Below, piece after piece: positions 16,856 to 25,095 of a DNA stretch of 54,355 nucleotides. The DNA is from an uncultured Christensenellaceae bacterium (GTDB taxonomy: Bacteria > Bacillota > Clostridia > Christensenellales > UBA3700). The position numbers were made by a program, and so were the translations under genes. The DNA lies in assembly GCA_944380355.1 (NCBI GenBank), contig CALWHJ010000012.1, positions 1-54,355 on the forward strand, written 5' to 3'. The notes under the pieces were generated by a model. It was given only the letters and a program-made list of their open reading frames with translations. It made no database searches and had not been told where the DNA came from. Each line of letters starts with the position of its first letter. Position 1 is the stretch's first letter.

Positions 16856-17770
16856 TCAGCCGCGGCTTCCCGTAACCCATTCGAGAAGTGCCATTCGCGT
16901 CGCTACTCCGTTGGTAACCTGCTCGTCTTTAAGACACATTTCGCTGTCGAGTACGTCGCAGTCCACTTCTATTCCTCTGTTTGCGGGTCCGGGGTGCATT
17001 ACTATCGCGCCCTTGTTTGCCATAGCCATTCTCTCCATTGACACGCCGTAGAAGTGATTGTATTCTTCGATGCTGGGGAAAAGTCCTTTTTGTTGTCTTT
17101 CGAGCTGTATTCTCAGTCCCATTATGACATCGCTGCCCTTGAATGCTTCTTCGACGTTTTTGCACACCTTGCAAGGCTGGTTTTCTATACCCTTCGGAAG
17201 GAGCGTATTGGGAGCGAACACCTTGACTTTTGCGCCCATTTTGCTAAGTCCGACCATATTACTCTGAGCAACTCTCGAATGCTTTACGTCGCCTATGATA
17301 GCAACTTCGAGCCCCTTTATCTGTCCGAAGCGCTCTCTCATAGTATACATATCCAAAAGTGCCTGCGTAGGATGCGCGTGCATACCGTCTCCTCCGTTGA
17401 CGACCGAAGCTTTGGTATGTTTTGCAATAATCGCGGGCGCACCGGCTATCGAGTGACGTATGACGATTACGTCAGTCATCATCTTGTCGAGCGTAACCGC
17501 CGTATCTATAAGGCTTTCGCCTTTTTTCACGCTGGAGCCCGAGGGGGATATGCTTACGACTTTAGCTCCGAGATATTTTCCCGCGTCCTCAAACGAACAG
17601 CGCGTACGCGTAGAATTCTCGTAGAAAAGCGTAACCATACTTTTGCCTTTGAGAATATCGAGCGACTTATTGCCCGAGGCTATTTTTTGCTTCATAAAGT
17701 CGGCACGCTCGAGTAAGCTTTCTATAAGCTCTATGGGCGTGTCCGCCATAGTCAAAAAATCTCTTTTCAT
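16856..17770 (-). CDS. pyrB: Aspartate carbamoyltransferase catalytic subunit
   Basis: A 304-residue transcarbamoylase. The carbamoyl-phosphate loop FYENSTRTRCSFE is at about residues 49-61 and the HPTQALLDMYTM motif is in the middle. It makes carbamoyl-aspartate and is first in the pyr operon here. No pyrI gene adjoins it, as in Bacillus-type organisms, and carAB and pyrR are absent from the window. The leader is short: a TATAAT about 20 bases before the GGAGG site leaves no room for a PyrR attenuator. Confidence 0.95.
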   Translation of the reverse strand: MKRDFLTMADTPIELIESLLERADFMKQKIASGNKSLDILKGKSMVTLFYENSTRTRCSFEDAGKYLGAKVVSISPSGSSVKKGESLIDTAVTLDKMMTDVIVIRHSIAGAPAIIAKHTKASVVNGGDGMHAHPTQALLDMYTMRERFGQIKGLEVAIIGDVKHSRVAQSNMVGLSKMGAKVKVFAPNTLLPKGIENQPCKVCKNVEEAFKGSDVIMGLRIQLERQQKGLFPSIEEYNHFYGVSMERMAMANKGAIVMHPGPANRGIEVDCDVLDSEMCLKDEQVTNGVATRMALLEWVTGSRG

Positions 17771-17950
17771 TTGACCTCCGTAGTTATACTATTATATATT
17801 AACATAAAAATTATTAAAATAAAAGAGATATACGCATATTTAATGAGAAATTTTTATTTTATCAAACCGGTATATCGCATCTTCATTCATTGACATTGCA
17901 CATCGGATATAATACTGTTCACTTTGCCGATATACTGCCCTCAACATGGC

Positions 17951-17988
17951 AAAAAAAATACGTCCCCTTAGGAACGTATGGTTTTTTG
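17951..17988. terminator. Bidirectional-looking intrinsic terminator
   Basis: ATACGT/ACGTAT stem with extra C-G pairs inside, flanked by an A-run on the left and a T-run on the right, so it could stop transcription in either direction. It lies between the ferredoxin gene and pyrB, both on the minus strand. No gene is seen in 17771-18103. Confidence 0.65.
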
Positions 17989-18064
17989 TCTTGACAAAAT
18001 CTGCGACCGTCTTTAAGACAACCGCTATGAAGGATTTTCACCGCTATTACCTCTCTTGCGATTT

Positions 18065-18095
18065 ATTCAAAAGAGTACATAGTACTCTTTTGAAT
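18065..18095. other. Perfect 14-bp hairpin after the ferredoxin gene
   Basis: ATTCAAAAGAGTAC (18065-18078) pairs with 18082-18095 across a three-base loop, nine bases beyond the ferredoxin stop codon. No long T-run follows on the minus strand, so it may protect the 3' end or act with the terminator at 17951. Confidence 0.6.
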
Positions 18096-18103
18096 ATCGC
18101 TTT

Positions 18104-18274
18104 TTATTCTTCGGAAATTGCAGAAACAGGACAACCTGCTGCACAAGCACCACAACTAATGCAAGTATCAGCATCGATGATGTAGGTCTCGTCGCCTTCG
18201 GAAATAGCCGAAACGGGACAGCCTTCTGCACAAGAACCGCATTTGATGCAGTCGCCACCAATTACATATGCCAT
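18104..18274 (-). CDS. Short 2[4Fe-4S] clostridial-type ferredoxin
   Basis: A 56-residue protein with two CxxCxxCxxxCP sites: CIKCGSCAEGCP at about residues 9-20 and CISCGACAAGCP at about 38-49, each followed by VSAISE. This is the classic clostridial ferredoxin that carries low-potential electrons between pyruvate:ferredoxin oxidoreductase-type enzymes and hydrogenases. AAGGAGAGGG precedes the ATG. It is monocistronic, with its own hairpin downstream. A likely electron partner of the hydrogenase at 32043-36172 (inference). The two halves are strikingly similar, reflecting the ancient duplication. Confidence 0.95.
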   Translation of the reverse strand: MAYVIGGDCIKCGSCAEGCPVSAISEGDETYIIDADTCISCGACAAGCPVSAISEE

Positions 18275-18692
18275 ATTACCCTCTCCTTTTTATATTTTGC
18301 TAACATTATTGTAACACACACTTTTGCCTTTGTAAAGTGGTATTTTTATTTTTTTACAACTGCATAATAACTTACTGTATTTAAAGTCTGTCTTTCAGGC
18401 TTATTCGGCAATTGAGTAGTTATTGTTCTTGACCGAATAAATATAATCGATGATTGTCTATTAACTTTTAGAAAAATTGCCTCTGTTCGCTCCTATTCTC
18501 TTTCTGCTTGGCTTAAGACGAAATATTTATATCGTTTTATTTGCTGATAAAGCTAAAAAAGTGCCCCTAAAGGCACTTTCATAACAGAAAATCTTTGTTC
18601 GAAGCTAAATTTATATCAAAGATATAACATACTTCAAACTTTTATATCATTCATTTAACGCGACTGTCCGCTTTTACGATCATAAAGCCAAC
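18275..18692. other. Intergenic stretch without a gene
   Basis: Holds the ferredoxin promoter region and, at 18553-18579, the terminator of the ybaK gene. AT-rich, with no reading frame that has a ribosome binding site. Confidence 0.6.
18553..18579 (-). terminator. Intrinsic terminator downstream of ybaK
   Basis: AAAGTGCC pairs with GGCACTTT and is followed by a T-run on the minus strand. Confidence 0.8.
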
Positions 18693-19160
18693 TCAAACAC
18701 CGCAAAGCGCGGTAAAACGCGCACCCACAAAACCCGCAAGGTCGGAGGGAGATATTCTTATCTGTCTTCCCACTTTACCCGCGCTGACGTATATGCAGTC
18801 AAAAGACTGCGCACTCTCGTCGATAAAAGTCTTGAAGCGTTTTTTCATACCTATCGGCGAACACCCGCCGTGTATATATCCCGTAAGAGGCTCCAGTTCT
18901 TTTTGTTTTATCATAGCTACCGACTTGAATCCGGCGGCTTTTGCAGCAAGCTTTAAATCGAGAGTAGCGCACACCGGCACGCAAAAAACGGCATATTCCC
19001 GCTTATCGGAAACCGTCACCAAAGTTTTAAAAACGCGCTCGGCAGGCTCGTTGAGCACTTGTGCCACACTCTCTCCGTCCGTAATGTCGGCGGGATATTC
19101 GAAACCCTCGTATTTAATTTTTTTGACGTCTAAAAGACGCATCACGTTTGTCTTTTCCAT
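18693..19160 (-). CDS. ybaK: Cys-tRNA(Pro) deacylase, YbaK/EbsC family
   Basis: A 155-residue editing-domain protein. The conserved Lys lies in RVFKTLVTVSDKREYAVFCVP (about residues 43-63), and the glycine motif GGCSPIGMKKRF (about 97-108) forms the substrate pocket. It hydrolyses mischarged Cys-tRNA(Pro) in trans. Length matches the family. Monocistronic between two terminators. Confidence 0.92.
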   Translation of the reverse strand: MEKTNVMRLLDVKKIKYEGFEYPADITDGESVAQVLNEPAERVFKTLVTVSDKREYAVFCVPVCATLDLKLAAKAAGFKSVAMIKQKELEPLTGYIHGGCSPIGMKKRFKTFIDESAQSFDCIYVSAGKVGRQIRISPSDLAGFVGARFTALCGV

Positions 19161-19195
19161 ATTTTTTACCTGCCGTGCATATTCTGCACTATTTC

Positions 19196-19229
19196 AAAAC
19201 AAAACGGCTTACGCAACAGAGTAAACCGT
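19196..19229 (-). terminator. Intrinsic terminator of the decarboxylase-tmk-holB-ricT operon
   Basis: ACGGTTTAC/GTAAGCCGT stem (one G-T pair) followed by TTTTGTTTT on the minus strand, directly after ricT. Confidence 0.75.
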
Positions 19230-19237
19230 CTTTTACG

Positions 19238-20125
19238 TCAATCCTCGAGTTTTTTGAGCTCGTCTTCGTTCTCTTCCTCTCTGTTGAGATTTTTCTTGGG
19301 AGCGTTATTCTTGGGCGGTGCGAGCAACTCGAATTCTCCTATATTGCAATACCTTTGCTCCACTCCGTCCTCTTTCTCCAGAGTAACTTTGATACGCTCC
19401 TTGAGAATGTCCACTTCGTCGACTCTTGCCGTACCGTCCTGCAATTTGACGGTAGAGCCGACTTTTGGCATACGCTTGCCCACCTCTACGTAAAAATCGT
19501 TTTCGTACTTAAGACAGCACATAAGCTTGCCGCACATACCGCTGACCTTTGTGGGATTGAGCGACAAATTCTGATTTTTCGCCATCTTTACGGTAGCCTT
19601 TTCGTAGTCGGCGAGATGTCTTATACAGCAACACTCTCTTCCGCATATACCCATTGCGCCGCGCAGCTTTATATCGTCCCTCTCGTAAATCTGTCTGAGC
19701 TCGATTCTCATACGCATCTCGCCCGCAAGGTCCTTGACAAGCTCTCTGAAATCCACTCTGCCGTCCGCAGTAAAACTGAATATGATTTTGGAGCGGTCAA
19801 ACGTATATTCCGCATCTACGAGTTTCATTTTCAGCTTGTGCCTGTCTATGTGTTTTTGACACAGCTTTAGCGCACCCGCTTTCTTCTCGAAGTTTTCCTT
19901 TGCCCTTGCTTCGTCCTCTTCGGTAGCCTTGCGCACTACGGGTTTGAGAGGTACTTTTATCTCCTCGTCGGGCACCTGGGTATTGGCTTGACTTATGCGC
20001 GCAAATTCCAGTCCGCGCACCGTCTCTACGATTACGCCGTCCCCCTCTTTAAAAGTTATATTCAACGGGTCAAAATAATACTGTTTGCATCCTGTCCCGA
20101 ATTTTACGCCTACTATCATCGGCAT
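19238..20125 (-). CDS. ricT: PSP1-domain protein RicT (YaaT)
   Basis: A 295-residue PSP1 protein with the cysteine cluster CGRECCCIRHL and GMCGKLMCCLKYE (about residues 155-205), which in the Bacillus Y-complex (RicA/F/T) holds iron-sulfur clusters. RicT affects RNase Y-dependent mRNA maturation, competence and sporulation. The C-terminal 40 residues are acidic and low complexity. It overlaps holB by ten bases, as in the Bacillus tmk-holB-ricT neighbourhood. Confidence 0.9.
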   Translation of the reverse strand: MPMIVGVKFGTGCKQYYFDPLNITFKEGDGVIVETVRGLEFARISQANTQVPDEEIKVPLKPVVRKATEEDEARAKENFEKKAGALKLCQKHIDRHKLKMKLVDAEYTFDRSKIIFSFTADGRVDFRELVKDLAGEMRMRIELRQIYERDDIKLRGAMGICGRECCCIRHLADYEKATVKMAKNQNLSLNPTKVSGMCGKLMCCLKYENDFYVEVGKRMPKVGSTVKLQDGTARVDEVDILKERIKVTLEKEDGVEQRYCNIGEFELLAPPKNNAPKKNLNREEENEDELKKLED

Positions 20126-21072
20126 AGGTATTTTACCTCCATTAGTTTGATAAATAAATTGTCAAGCACATAACTCTCCTTGCAGTTACTCTCCAGCTTG
20201 CGTTTTGCCTCTATGATGAGAGAGTTGAAGTTGACAAGCGCGGGTATATTGAAAACGTCTTTTAAGCAATTGACCTTTTCGAATCCGTCCACTCTTATGC
20301 CCGCCGCTTTTTTGAGCAATACTCCCGCGATAAGCTGCATCATATCGAGATACCTCGCAAGCTTTCCGTCGGCCACGCCCAGTCTTTGCTGCATTCTGAG
20401 ATTGTCTTTGGTAGAAGTCATATCTTTTAGTACGAATATTACGTTTGTCAAATCGCTCGCGTACTCCTCGTCCTTGATTAGCTCCTCGCAACGCGTAAGA
20501 CTGCCCAGACAACAGTCTACCGACTCTTTGACAAGCGCGCGGTTGGGATACTCCTGAGTACGCTTTGCAAAATAATCCTCGAGTGCGTATCTGGAAAAAG
20601 GAAGTACGGCAAGTTTTTTACTACGAGATTTTATAGTCTCGAGTACTGCGGTCTGCTTTTCCGCTCCCAACAAAAACACTACGTTGTCGACAGGATCCTC
20701 GAGACTTTTAAGCAAAAAGTTCTGCACTTTGGCGTCAACCTTGTCCAGCTCGCGAATAATCATTATTTTGTATTTACCGTTGGGCTTTATATATACCTGC
20801 TCGACGAATTCTCTTATACCCTCCGCCTTGAGGTTTTTAGGCTCAAACACGTCTTCGTGATTGCCGTCCTCGATTTTCATACAAGTCACACACTCTCCGC
20901 AACCGCCTTTGTCGCAGAGTATCTTTTCACTCATAAGAGTAATCAATCCGTCTATTGCAACCTTATCGTCACCCGTAAGCATATAGCAATGGTTTATTTT
21001 GCCTTCTGCCACGTCCGCTGCGACCACTTTGTACGGCTTGGTAATTTCGAGAAGAGAACGGTACTTTATCAT
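20116..21072 (-). CDS. holB: DNA polymerase III delta' subunit
   Basis: A 318-residue AAA+ clamp-loader subunit. The P-loop is degenerate (MLTGDDKVAIDG), as expected for non-hydrolysing delta'. The zinc module CDKGGCGECVTC (about 53-64) and the sensor region KIMIIRELDKVDAKVQNFLLK are present. It helps load the sliding clamp onto DNA. Overlaps tmk in ATGA and ricT by ten bases. Confidence 0.88.
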   Translation of the reverse strand: MIKYRSLLEITKPYKVVAADVAEGKINHCYMLTGDDKVAIDGLITLMSEKILCDKGGCGECVTCMKIEDGNHEDVFEPKNLKAEGIREFVEQVYIKPNGKYKIMIIRELDKVDAKVQNFLLKSLEDPVDNVVFLLGAEKQTAVLETIKSRSKKLAVLPFSRYALEDYFAKRTQEYPNRALVKESVDCCLGSLTRCEELIKDEEYASDLTNVIFVLKDMTSTKDNLRMQQRLGVADGKLARYLDMMQLIAGVLLKKAAGIRVDGFEKVNCLKDVFNIPALVNFNSLIIEAKRKLESNCKESYVLDNLFIKLMEVKYLCR

Positions 21073-21695
21073 TCCACGATTCCTCTCTCTTTAAAAATCC
21101 TGACGATTTGTCTGTGCACGCTGTCCGCGTCCTTACTGCAATCCACGTCGACCATTCTGTCGGGGTACTTTTGGAGCGCAAGCTTGTATCCTTGGTAAAC
21201 TTTTTTATGAAATTCCATTCCTTCCTGCTCGAGTCTGTCGTCCTTGTCCGCACCGCCTTTGCGCTCGAAAGCCTGCTGAGGAGGCAGGTCTAGAAAAACA
21301 GTCAAGTCGGGGACAATGTCTCCGCACGCAAGAGAGTTGAGCATATCTATTTTATCCGCGCCTAAACCTCTCGCAACTCCCTGATAGGCAAAAGTGGAGT
21401 CGGTAAATCTGTCGCACACCACGATTTTTCCCTCTTCGAGCGCAGGTCTTATCACTGACTCTACAAGCTGAGCGCGCGACGCGCTGTAAAGCAAAGCTTC
21501 GCACATACCCGTCATATCCGCGTTTTGTCTGTCGAGGATGACCGCGCGTATTCTCTCGGACACGGCATTGCCGCCCGGCTCTCTGAGAAAGACCGCGTCT
21601 TTTCCCTCTTCGGAAAGATATTTTTTTATCATAGCGAGCTGAGTGGTTTTACCTACGCCCTCGCCGCCTTCGAAAGTAACGAATTTTCCTTTCAT
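21069..21695 (-). CDS. tmk: Thymidylate kinase
   Basis: A 208-residue P-loop kinase with FEGGEGVGKTTQ (about 8-19), the DRxTDSTFAYQG motif (about 96-107) and a lid region. It phosphorylates dTMP to dTDP. Family length is normal. Translationally coupled to holB by an ATGA overlap. Confidence 0.95.
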   Translation of the reverse strand: MKGKFVTFEGGEGVGKTTQLAMIKKYLSEEGKDAVFLREPGGNAVSERIRAVILDRQNADMTGMCEALLYSASRAQLVESVIRPALEEGKIVVCDRFTDSTFAYQGVARGLGADKIDMLNSLACGDIVPDLTVFLDLPPQQAFERKGGADKDDRLEQEGMEFHKKVYQGYKLALQKYPDRMVDVDCSKDADSVHRQIVRIFKERGIVE

Positions 21696-21711
21696 ATTAT
21701 TTCCCTGTATT

Positions 21712-22974
21712 CTATTTTATCACAGCTATGCGGCCGCTAGCAAGTCCAAAAAGTCTGTTACGGTATTTTTTTATAAACGCCATTGCGCTTGTATCAATCA
21801 AATCCCCTCTCTTTATCGCCGGTACCCCGGGAGGATAAAGTCCTATTTCGCACGCGCTTATTCTTTCCTCGGCTTGGTCAATACGAATCAATTCGCTTTC
21901 TCTGCCCGTTACGTCGCAACTCTTAAGTACGGGCAAAACGGGATTTTCCCCATCTTGTAACTCTATCTTGTCAAGCTCATCTGATAATACTTGAAGTTTG
22001 TCGCAATTATAGGGCGTAACGATAAGTATCAGCCTGTCTCCGTAAGCTGCTTCGACAAAAATTCCCCTTTCGGTCAGCGCGTCGCTCAGCGCATAACAGT
22101 CCTTGCCTTTAAATTCGATGACGACTCTCGAAAAATCGTCGGTCTTGACGACTTTGCCTTTTTTAAGCGAGCGGGCAAATTCGTCCGTAGCTTGCTTTAC
22201 CCGTCGGTATAAGTTTTGCCCTTCTCTTCGCATTTCGTCGGCGGCAAAATCAATGCTTGCCATTACAAGATAATCGGGAGAAGTCGAATGTATAAGCGCG
22301 CGGCACTGTCTGCATTTTTCGTACAGCGAATTGCCGTTGACGCACAAAAGCGCGCCCCCGCCGTATATAGGCAGAGTCTTGTGCATACCCTCTATTGCTA
22401 TATCTGCATATTTTGACGCATTGTCGGGAAGAAGCTGAGAATAAGGGTAATGCGCGGCGTGAGCTTCGTCAACAATGAGCAACGCTCCGACTTCGCGCGC
22501 CTTTTCCGAAAGAAGCTTCAAGTCTTTAGTGTTCCCGAAGTAGTCGGGAGACGTAACGAAAAACGCTTTTACACCCCCGCTTGTCAGGTCTGCGTTTTGC
22601 ACACAATCTACCGCCTGAGCCTTCACTCCGAAGAGAGTGCACGCGCTCCAGAAAGATTTATGCATATCTCCTACCGCGATTATTCTGCCCTCTCTGTCTT
22701 TAACGGCATTGAGTGCGATTTGCATACCGCTCGTAGCTCCGCAAGTCAGCATAAGCGCATAATCGTAACCGTAATCTTTTGCGAGTAATCTCTCGCTTTG
22801 GGCAATTACCTCTTCGCTCTCCAACAGATTGTCAAGTCCCTTTACCTCAGTCCAGTCATAAGACGCGCAGGCATAAAGTCCGCCGCGTTCCTCTCCGCTG
22901 TGCCCGGGCATACAAAACCTCGCGCGCGTCAGCGTGCGGTACTCGCTTATTTTGTCATAAAGGGGTCTTGCCAT
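21712..22974 (-). CDS. Orn/Lys/Arg decarboxylase family PLP enzyme (YaaO-like)
   Basis: A 420-residue PLP enzyme. FCMPGHSGEERGG opens the protein, the cofactor-stacking HK pair is in VGDMHKSFWSA, the PLP aspartate is in VDEAHAAHYPYS, and the Schiff-base lysine is in GMHKTLPIYGGG (about residue 220). It decarboxylates a basic amino acid, most likely arginine or lysine, for polyamine synthesis; the substrate cannot be read off. It precedes tmk by 16 bases, the same arrangement as yaaO-tmk in Bacillus. Confidence 0.88.
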   Translation of the reverse strand: MARPLYDKISEYRTLTRARFCMPGHSGEERGGLYACASYDWTEVKGLDNLLESEEVIAQSERLLAKDYGYDYALMLTCGATSGMQIALNAVKDREGRIIAVGDMHKSFWSACTLFGVKAQAVDCVQNADLTSGGVKAFFVTSPDYFGNTKDLKLLSEKAREVGALLIVDEAHAAHYPYSQLLPDNASKYADIAIEGMHKTLPIYGGGALLCVNGNSLYEKCRQCRALIHSTSPDYLVMASIDFAADEMRREGQNLYRRVKQATDEFARSLKKGKVVKTDDFSRVVIEFKGKDCYALSDALTERGIFVEAAYGDRLILIVTPYNCDKLQVLSDELDKIELQDGENPVLPVLKSCDVTGRESELIRIDQAEERISACEIGLYPPGVPAIKRGDLIDTSAMAFIKKYRNRLFGLASGRIAVIK

Positions 22975-22991
22975 AGTTTTCTCCGTTTAGT

Positions 22992-23016
22992 AAAAGGGCG
23001 ACCGCTAAGGTCGCCC
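22992..23016 (-). terminator. Intrinsic terminator of greA
   Basis: GGGCGACC/GGTCGCCC, 8-bp perfect stem, with TTTTA following on the minus strand, 18 bases beyond the greA stop codon. Confidence 0.85.
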
Positions 23017-23033
23017 TCGTTTTGTTCTTTGGA

Positions 23034-23507
23034 TTATTTGCTTATCTTAAGAATTTTTACCTTATAGCTGTAATCGCCTGTATTTACCGTAGCTTCGTCG
23101 TTCTCTTTCTTGCCGAGGATTGCCTGTGCAAGAGGAGACTCGTTGCTTATTCTGCCTTCGAGTATGGACGCTTCGGTCGTGCCTACGATTGTATATTCGA
23201 GTTCTTCGTCTTCGTCAAGGTCCTTGATTTTTACGGTGCAACCGAGCATTACCGTGCTGGGCTTACCGCTCGTCTCAGCGATAATCTTAGCGTGGTCGAG
23301 CTGGTCCTGTATGATAATGATTTCCGATTCTACCTTAGCCTGATGGTCCTTTGCCGCATCGTATTCAGAGTTTTCCGACAGATCGCCGTATTCTCTTGCC
23401 TTCTTTATTCTCTCGCTAGCTTCGATTCTGTCTACGTTGATGAGATGTTCGAGCTTGTTTTTGAGATTGTCGTAACCTTCCTGTGTCATTACGTATTCTT
23501 TTGCCAT
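23034..23507 (-). CDS. greA: Transcript cleavage factor GreA
   Basis: A 157-residue protein, the standard GreA length. The N-terminal coiled coil carries the tip acidic residues in YGDLSENSEYDAAKDHQ (about 40-56), and the C-terminal FKBP-like domain ends with NTGDYSYKVKILKI. It enters the RNA polymerase secondary channel and restarts backtracked complexes. Monocistronic with its own terminator. Confidence 0.95.
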   Translation of the reverse strand: MAKEYVMTQEGYDNLKNKLEHLINVDRIEASERIKKAREYGDLSENSEYDAAKDHQAKVESEIIIIQDQLDHAKIIAETSGKPSTVMLGCTVKIKDLDEDEELEYTIVGTTEASILEGRISNESPLAQAILGKKENDEATVNTGDYSYKVKILKISK

Positions 23508-23581
23508 ATATCCTCCGCGCCTTTTGAGGCATCTTTATATTCTTAATTTTATACCGTCCTTATCCGCAGAACGGCAAAACG

Positions 23582-24214
23582 CTATTGCGCGCTGTTTTTC
23601 TTTTCCTTTCTCGTCTTGCTACGGTAACTGAGTACGTAAAGACTCTCGCTCATAGATATATTTTCTACCGTAACGTCCTCAGGCACTTCGAGTTCGACGG
23701 GAGCAAAGTTCCATATACTCTTAACCCCGTTGGCGATGAGTTCGCTCGCAACTTCTTTTGCCGAATCCTTTTGCGTAGCGATGATAGCTATATCGACCTG
23801 ATTCTGATTGAGATATGTTTTGAGGAAATCCATCTGATAGACTTTTATGCCGTTGATACTCGAACAACGGGGGTCAATATCGAATAACGCCCTTACGTAA
23901 AATCCGTCATCTTTAAAACCTTTGTATCCCGCGAGAGCTCTGCCTATGTTGCCCGCGCCGACTATTATGAGGTCGTATACTTTATCGAGACCTAAAATCG
24001 CCGCAAGCTCGTTTTTGAGTTTTGCTACGTCGTAGCCGTATCCTTGCTGACCGAAACCGCCGAAATTGCAAAGGTCCTGTCTTACCTGAGAAGCGGTGAT
24101 ATTGAGCACGCTTGCAATCTTGTTGGAAGACACTCTTTCCACGCCGCTGTCAGAGAGTTGTTTGAGGTGCCTGTAATATCTCGGTAACCTCTTTATTACC
24201 GCCTCCGAAATCAT
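23582..24214 (-). CDS. rex: Redox-sensing transcriptional repressor Rex
   Basis: A 210-residue protein with an N-terminal winged helix (IKRLPRYYRHLKQL, then TASQVRQDLCNFGGFGQQGYGY) and a Rossmann NAD(H)-binding domain with VGAGNIGRAL (about 88-97). Rex dimers leave DNA when NADH rises and control fermentation and hydrogenase genes. Longer in-frame starts exist, but AGGAGGT sits seven bases before the ATG at 24214. A candidate Rex site lies in front of the hydrogenase operon at 31926. Confidence 0.95.
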   Translation of the reverse strand: MISEAVIKRLPRYYRHLKQLSDSGVERVSSNKIASVLNITASQVRQDLCNFGGFGQQGYGYDVAKLKNELAAILGLDKVYDLIIVGAGNIGRALAGYKGFKDDGFYVRALFDIDPRCSSINGIKVYQMDFLKTYLNQNQVDIAIIATQKDSAKEVASELIANGVKSIWNFAPVELEVPEDVTVENISMSESLYVLSYRSKTRKEKKNSAQ

Positions 24215-24523
24215 ATCGCACACCTCCTTTACCATTATAACATATAACATTTTAATCAACATTGAGCCGATTTGTCAATAGTTTTGGCTTTTCTTTTAGA
24301 TAACAATTTTGTCAAAATACCGCGCTCACAGACAATCGGACAATATTTTAGACGCATATATGCGTAAATGACGAATACCCCTCGACTCGTATTGTCGCGC
24401 AAGCCGTAGCTAAGCTTTTCTCAAAGCAATGCAAAACTCTCTCTTTAAAAGTTTTTTGCTCTGCAAAAATCACCCCCTGTCGCAAAACTTGACAACTCGT
24501 CTTTGCTAATGTACACTGATGGT
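24215..24523. other. Divergent intergenic region between rex and an unknown gene
   Basis: Contains a -10-like TATAAT for rex (minus strand, 24234-24239) with only a weak -35, and the strong promoter of the plus-strand gene at 24489-24517. No gene is seen. Confidence 0.6.
24489..24517 (+). promoter_or_regulatory. Consensus promoter predicted to give a leaderless mRNA
   Basis: TTGACA (24489-24494), a 17-base spacer, and TACACT (24512-24517). The ATG of the next gene is only six bases further, so transcription should start on or next to the start codon. Confidence 0.65.
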
Positions 24524-24784
24524 ATGAAAATTTGGGCAAGACTTATGAACGGCGACAAAATCGCCAAAGACACTCTATACAAATCCACTCTCCCTCTCAC
24601 AATGGAATCTTACGAATTGTGGCTGAGGGATATATGTCACATTCTCGACGCACCCAATCCGGTAGTCATCGAACAGCATTACAAAAATTTTAAGAATTTT
24701 CACAACACAAAATTCCGACAAGGCGACTTTATCGAGACGCTCGACTACGATATGCTTATTGTCGAGGACTGCAAGGAAGACTGA
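24524..24784 (+). CDS. Small protein of unknown function
   Basis: An 86-residue acidic protein (MKIWARLMNGDKIAKD at the N terminus) with mixed alpha/beta character, no signal peptide, no membrane segment and no motif I recognise. An in-frame ATG at 24503 lies inside the promoter spacer and is unlikely to be used. No ribosome binding site is present, so it is a candidate leaderless gene. A strong terminator follows, so it is a complete single-gene unit. The codon pattern looks genuine and there is no better frame on either strand. Confidence 0.7.
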   Translation: MKIWARLMNGDKIAKDTLYKSTLPLTMESYELWLRDICHILDAPNPVVIEQHYKNFKNFHNTKFRQGDFIETLDYDMLIVEDCKED

Positions 24785-24832
24785 CACTATTATTATCAAT
24801 TGCAAAAATTTTATAATGCAAAAACAAATTTA

Positions 24833-24859
24833 ACGGCACCTTTTTAGGGTGCCGTTTTT
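24833..24859 (+). terminator. Intrinsic terminator after the unknown gene
   Basis: ACGGCACC/GGTGCCGT stem with a seven-base loop and a T-run. Confidence 0.9.
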
Positions 24860-24900
24860 ATCTTTAGATATTGTGAATTAGCGCTTTTACAAATTAAACG

Positions 24901-24933
24901 AATACGGCGATTGCTTTAAGCAATCGCCGTATT
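24901..24933. terminator. Long perfect hairpin, probable terminator for the ABC exporter operon
   Basis: AATACGGCGATTGC pairs with 24920-24933 around a TTTAA loop. It lies 160 bases downstream of the minus-strand permease gene. The flanking T-runs are short on both sides. Confidence 0.55.
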
Positions 24934-25020
24934 GTCAGCAATACGTTGTTAGAAAAAACGAAGTCTGTTTTTCGTGCGTGTTACGCGTTTAAATATTTAC
25001 ATTTCTTTGATTATTTTCAA

Positions 25021-25058
25021 AAACGTATAAATAAACAAGGGGATTTATACGTTTTTAT
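25021..25058 (+). other. AT-rich inverted repeat with T-run
   Basis: AAACGTATAAAT (25021-25032) pairs with 25043-25054, followed by TTTTTATA. It could be a plus-strand terminator or a protein-binding site; no plus-strand gene ends here. Confidence 0.45.
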
Positions 25059-25095
25059 ATTATATCAATACTTATTGCACGAAAAAACGCCCCTT

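Noticed and set aside
17771..17945. PyrR-type attenuator ahead of pyrB
   Set aside because: The likely -10 element leaves only a short leader and no terminator/antiterminator pair is visible there.
18067..18261. 64-codon minus-strand frame over the ferredoxin gene
   Set aside because: Wrong frame; the true 56-residue ferredoxin lies at 18104-18274.
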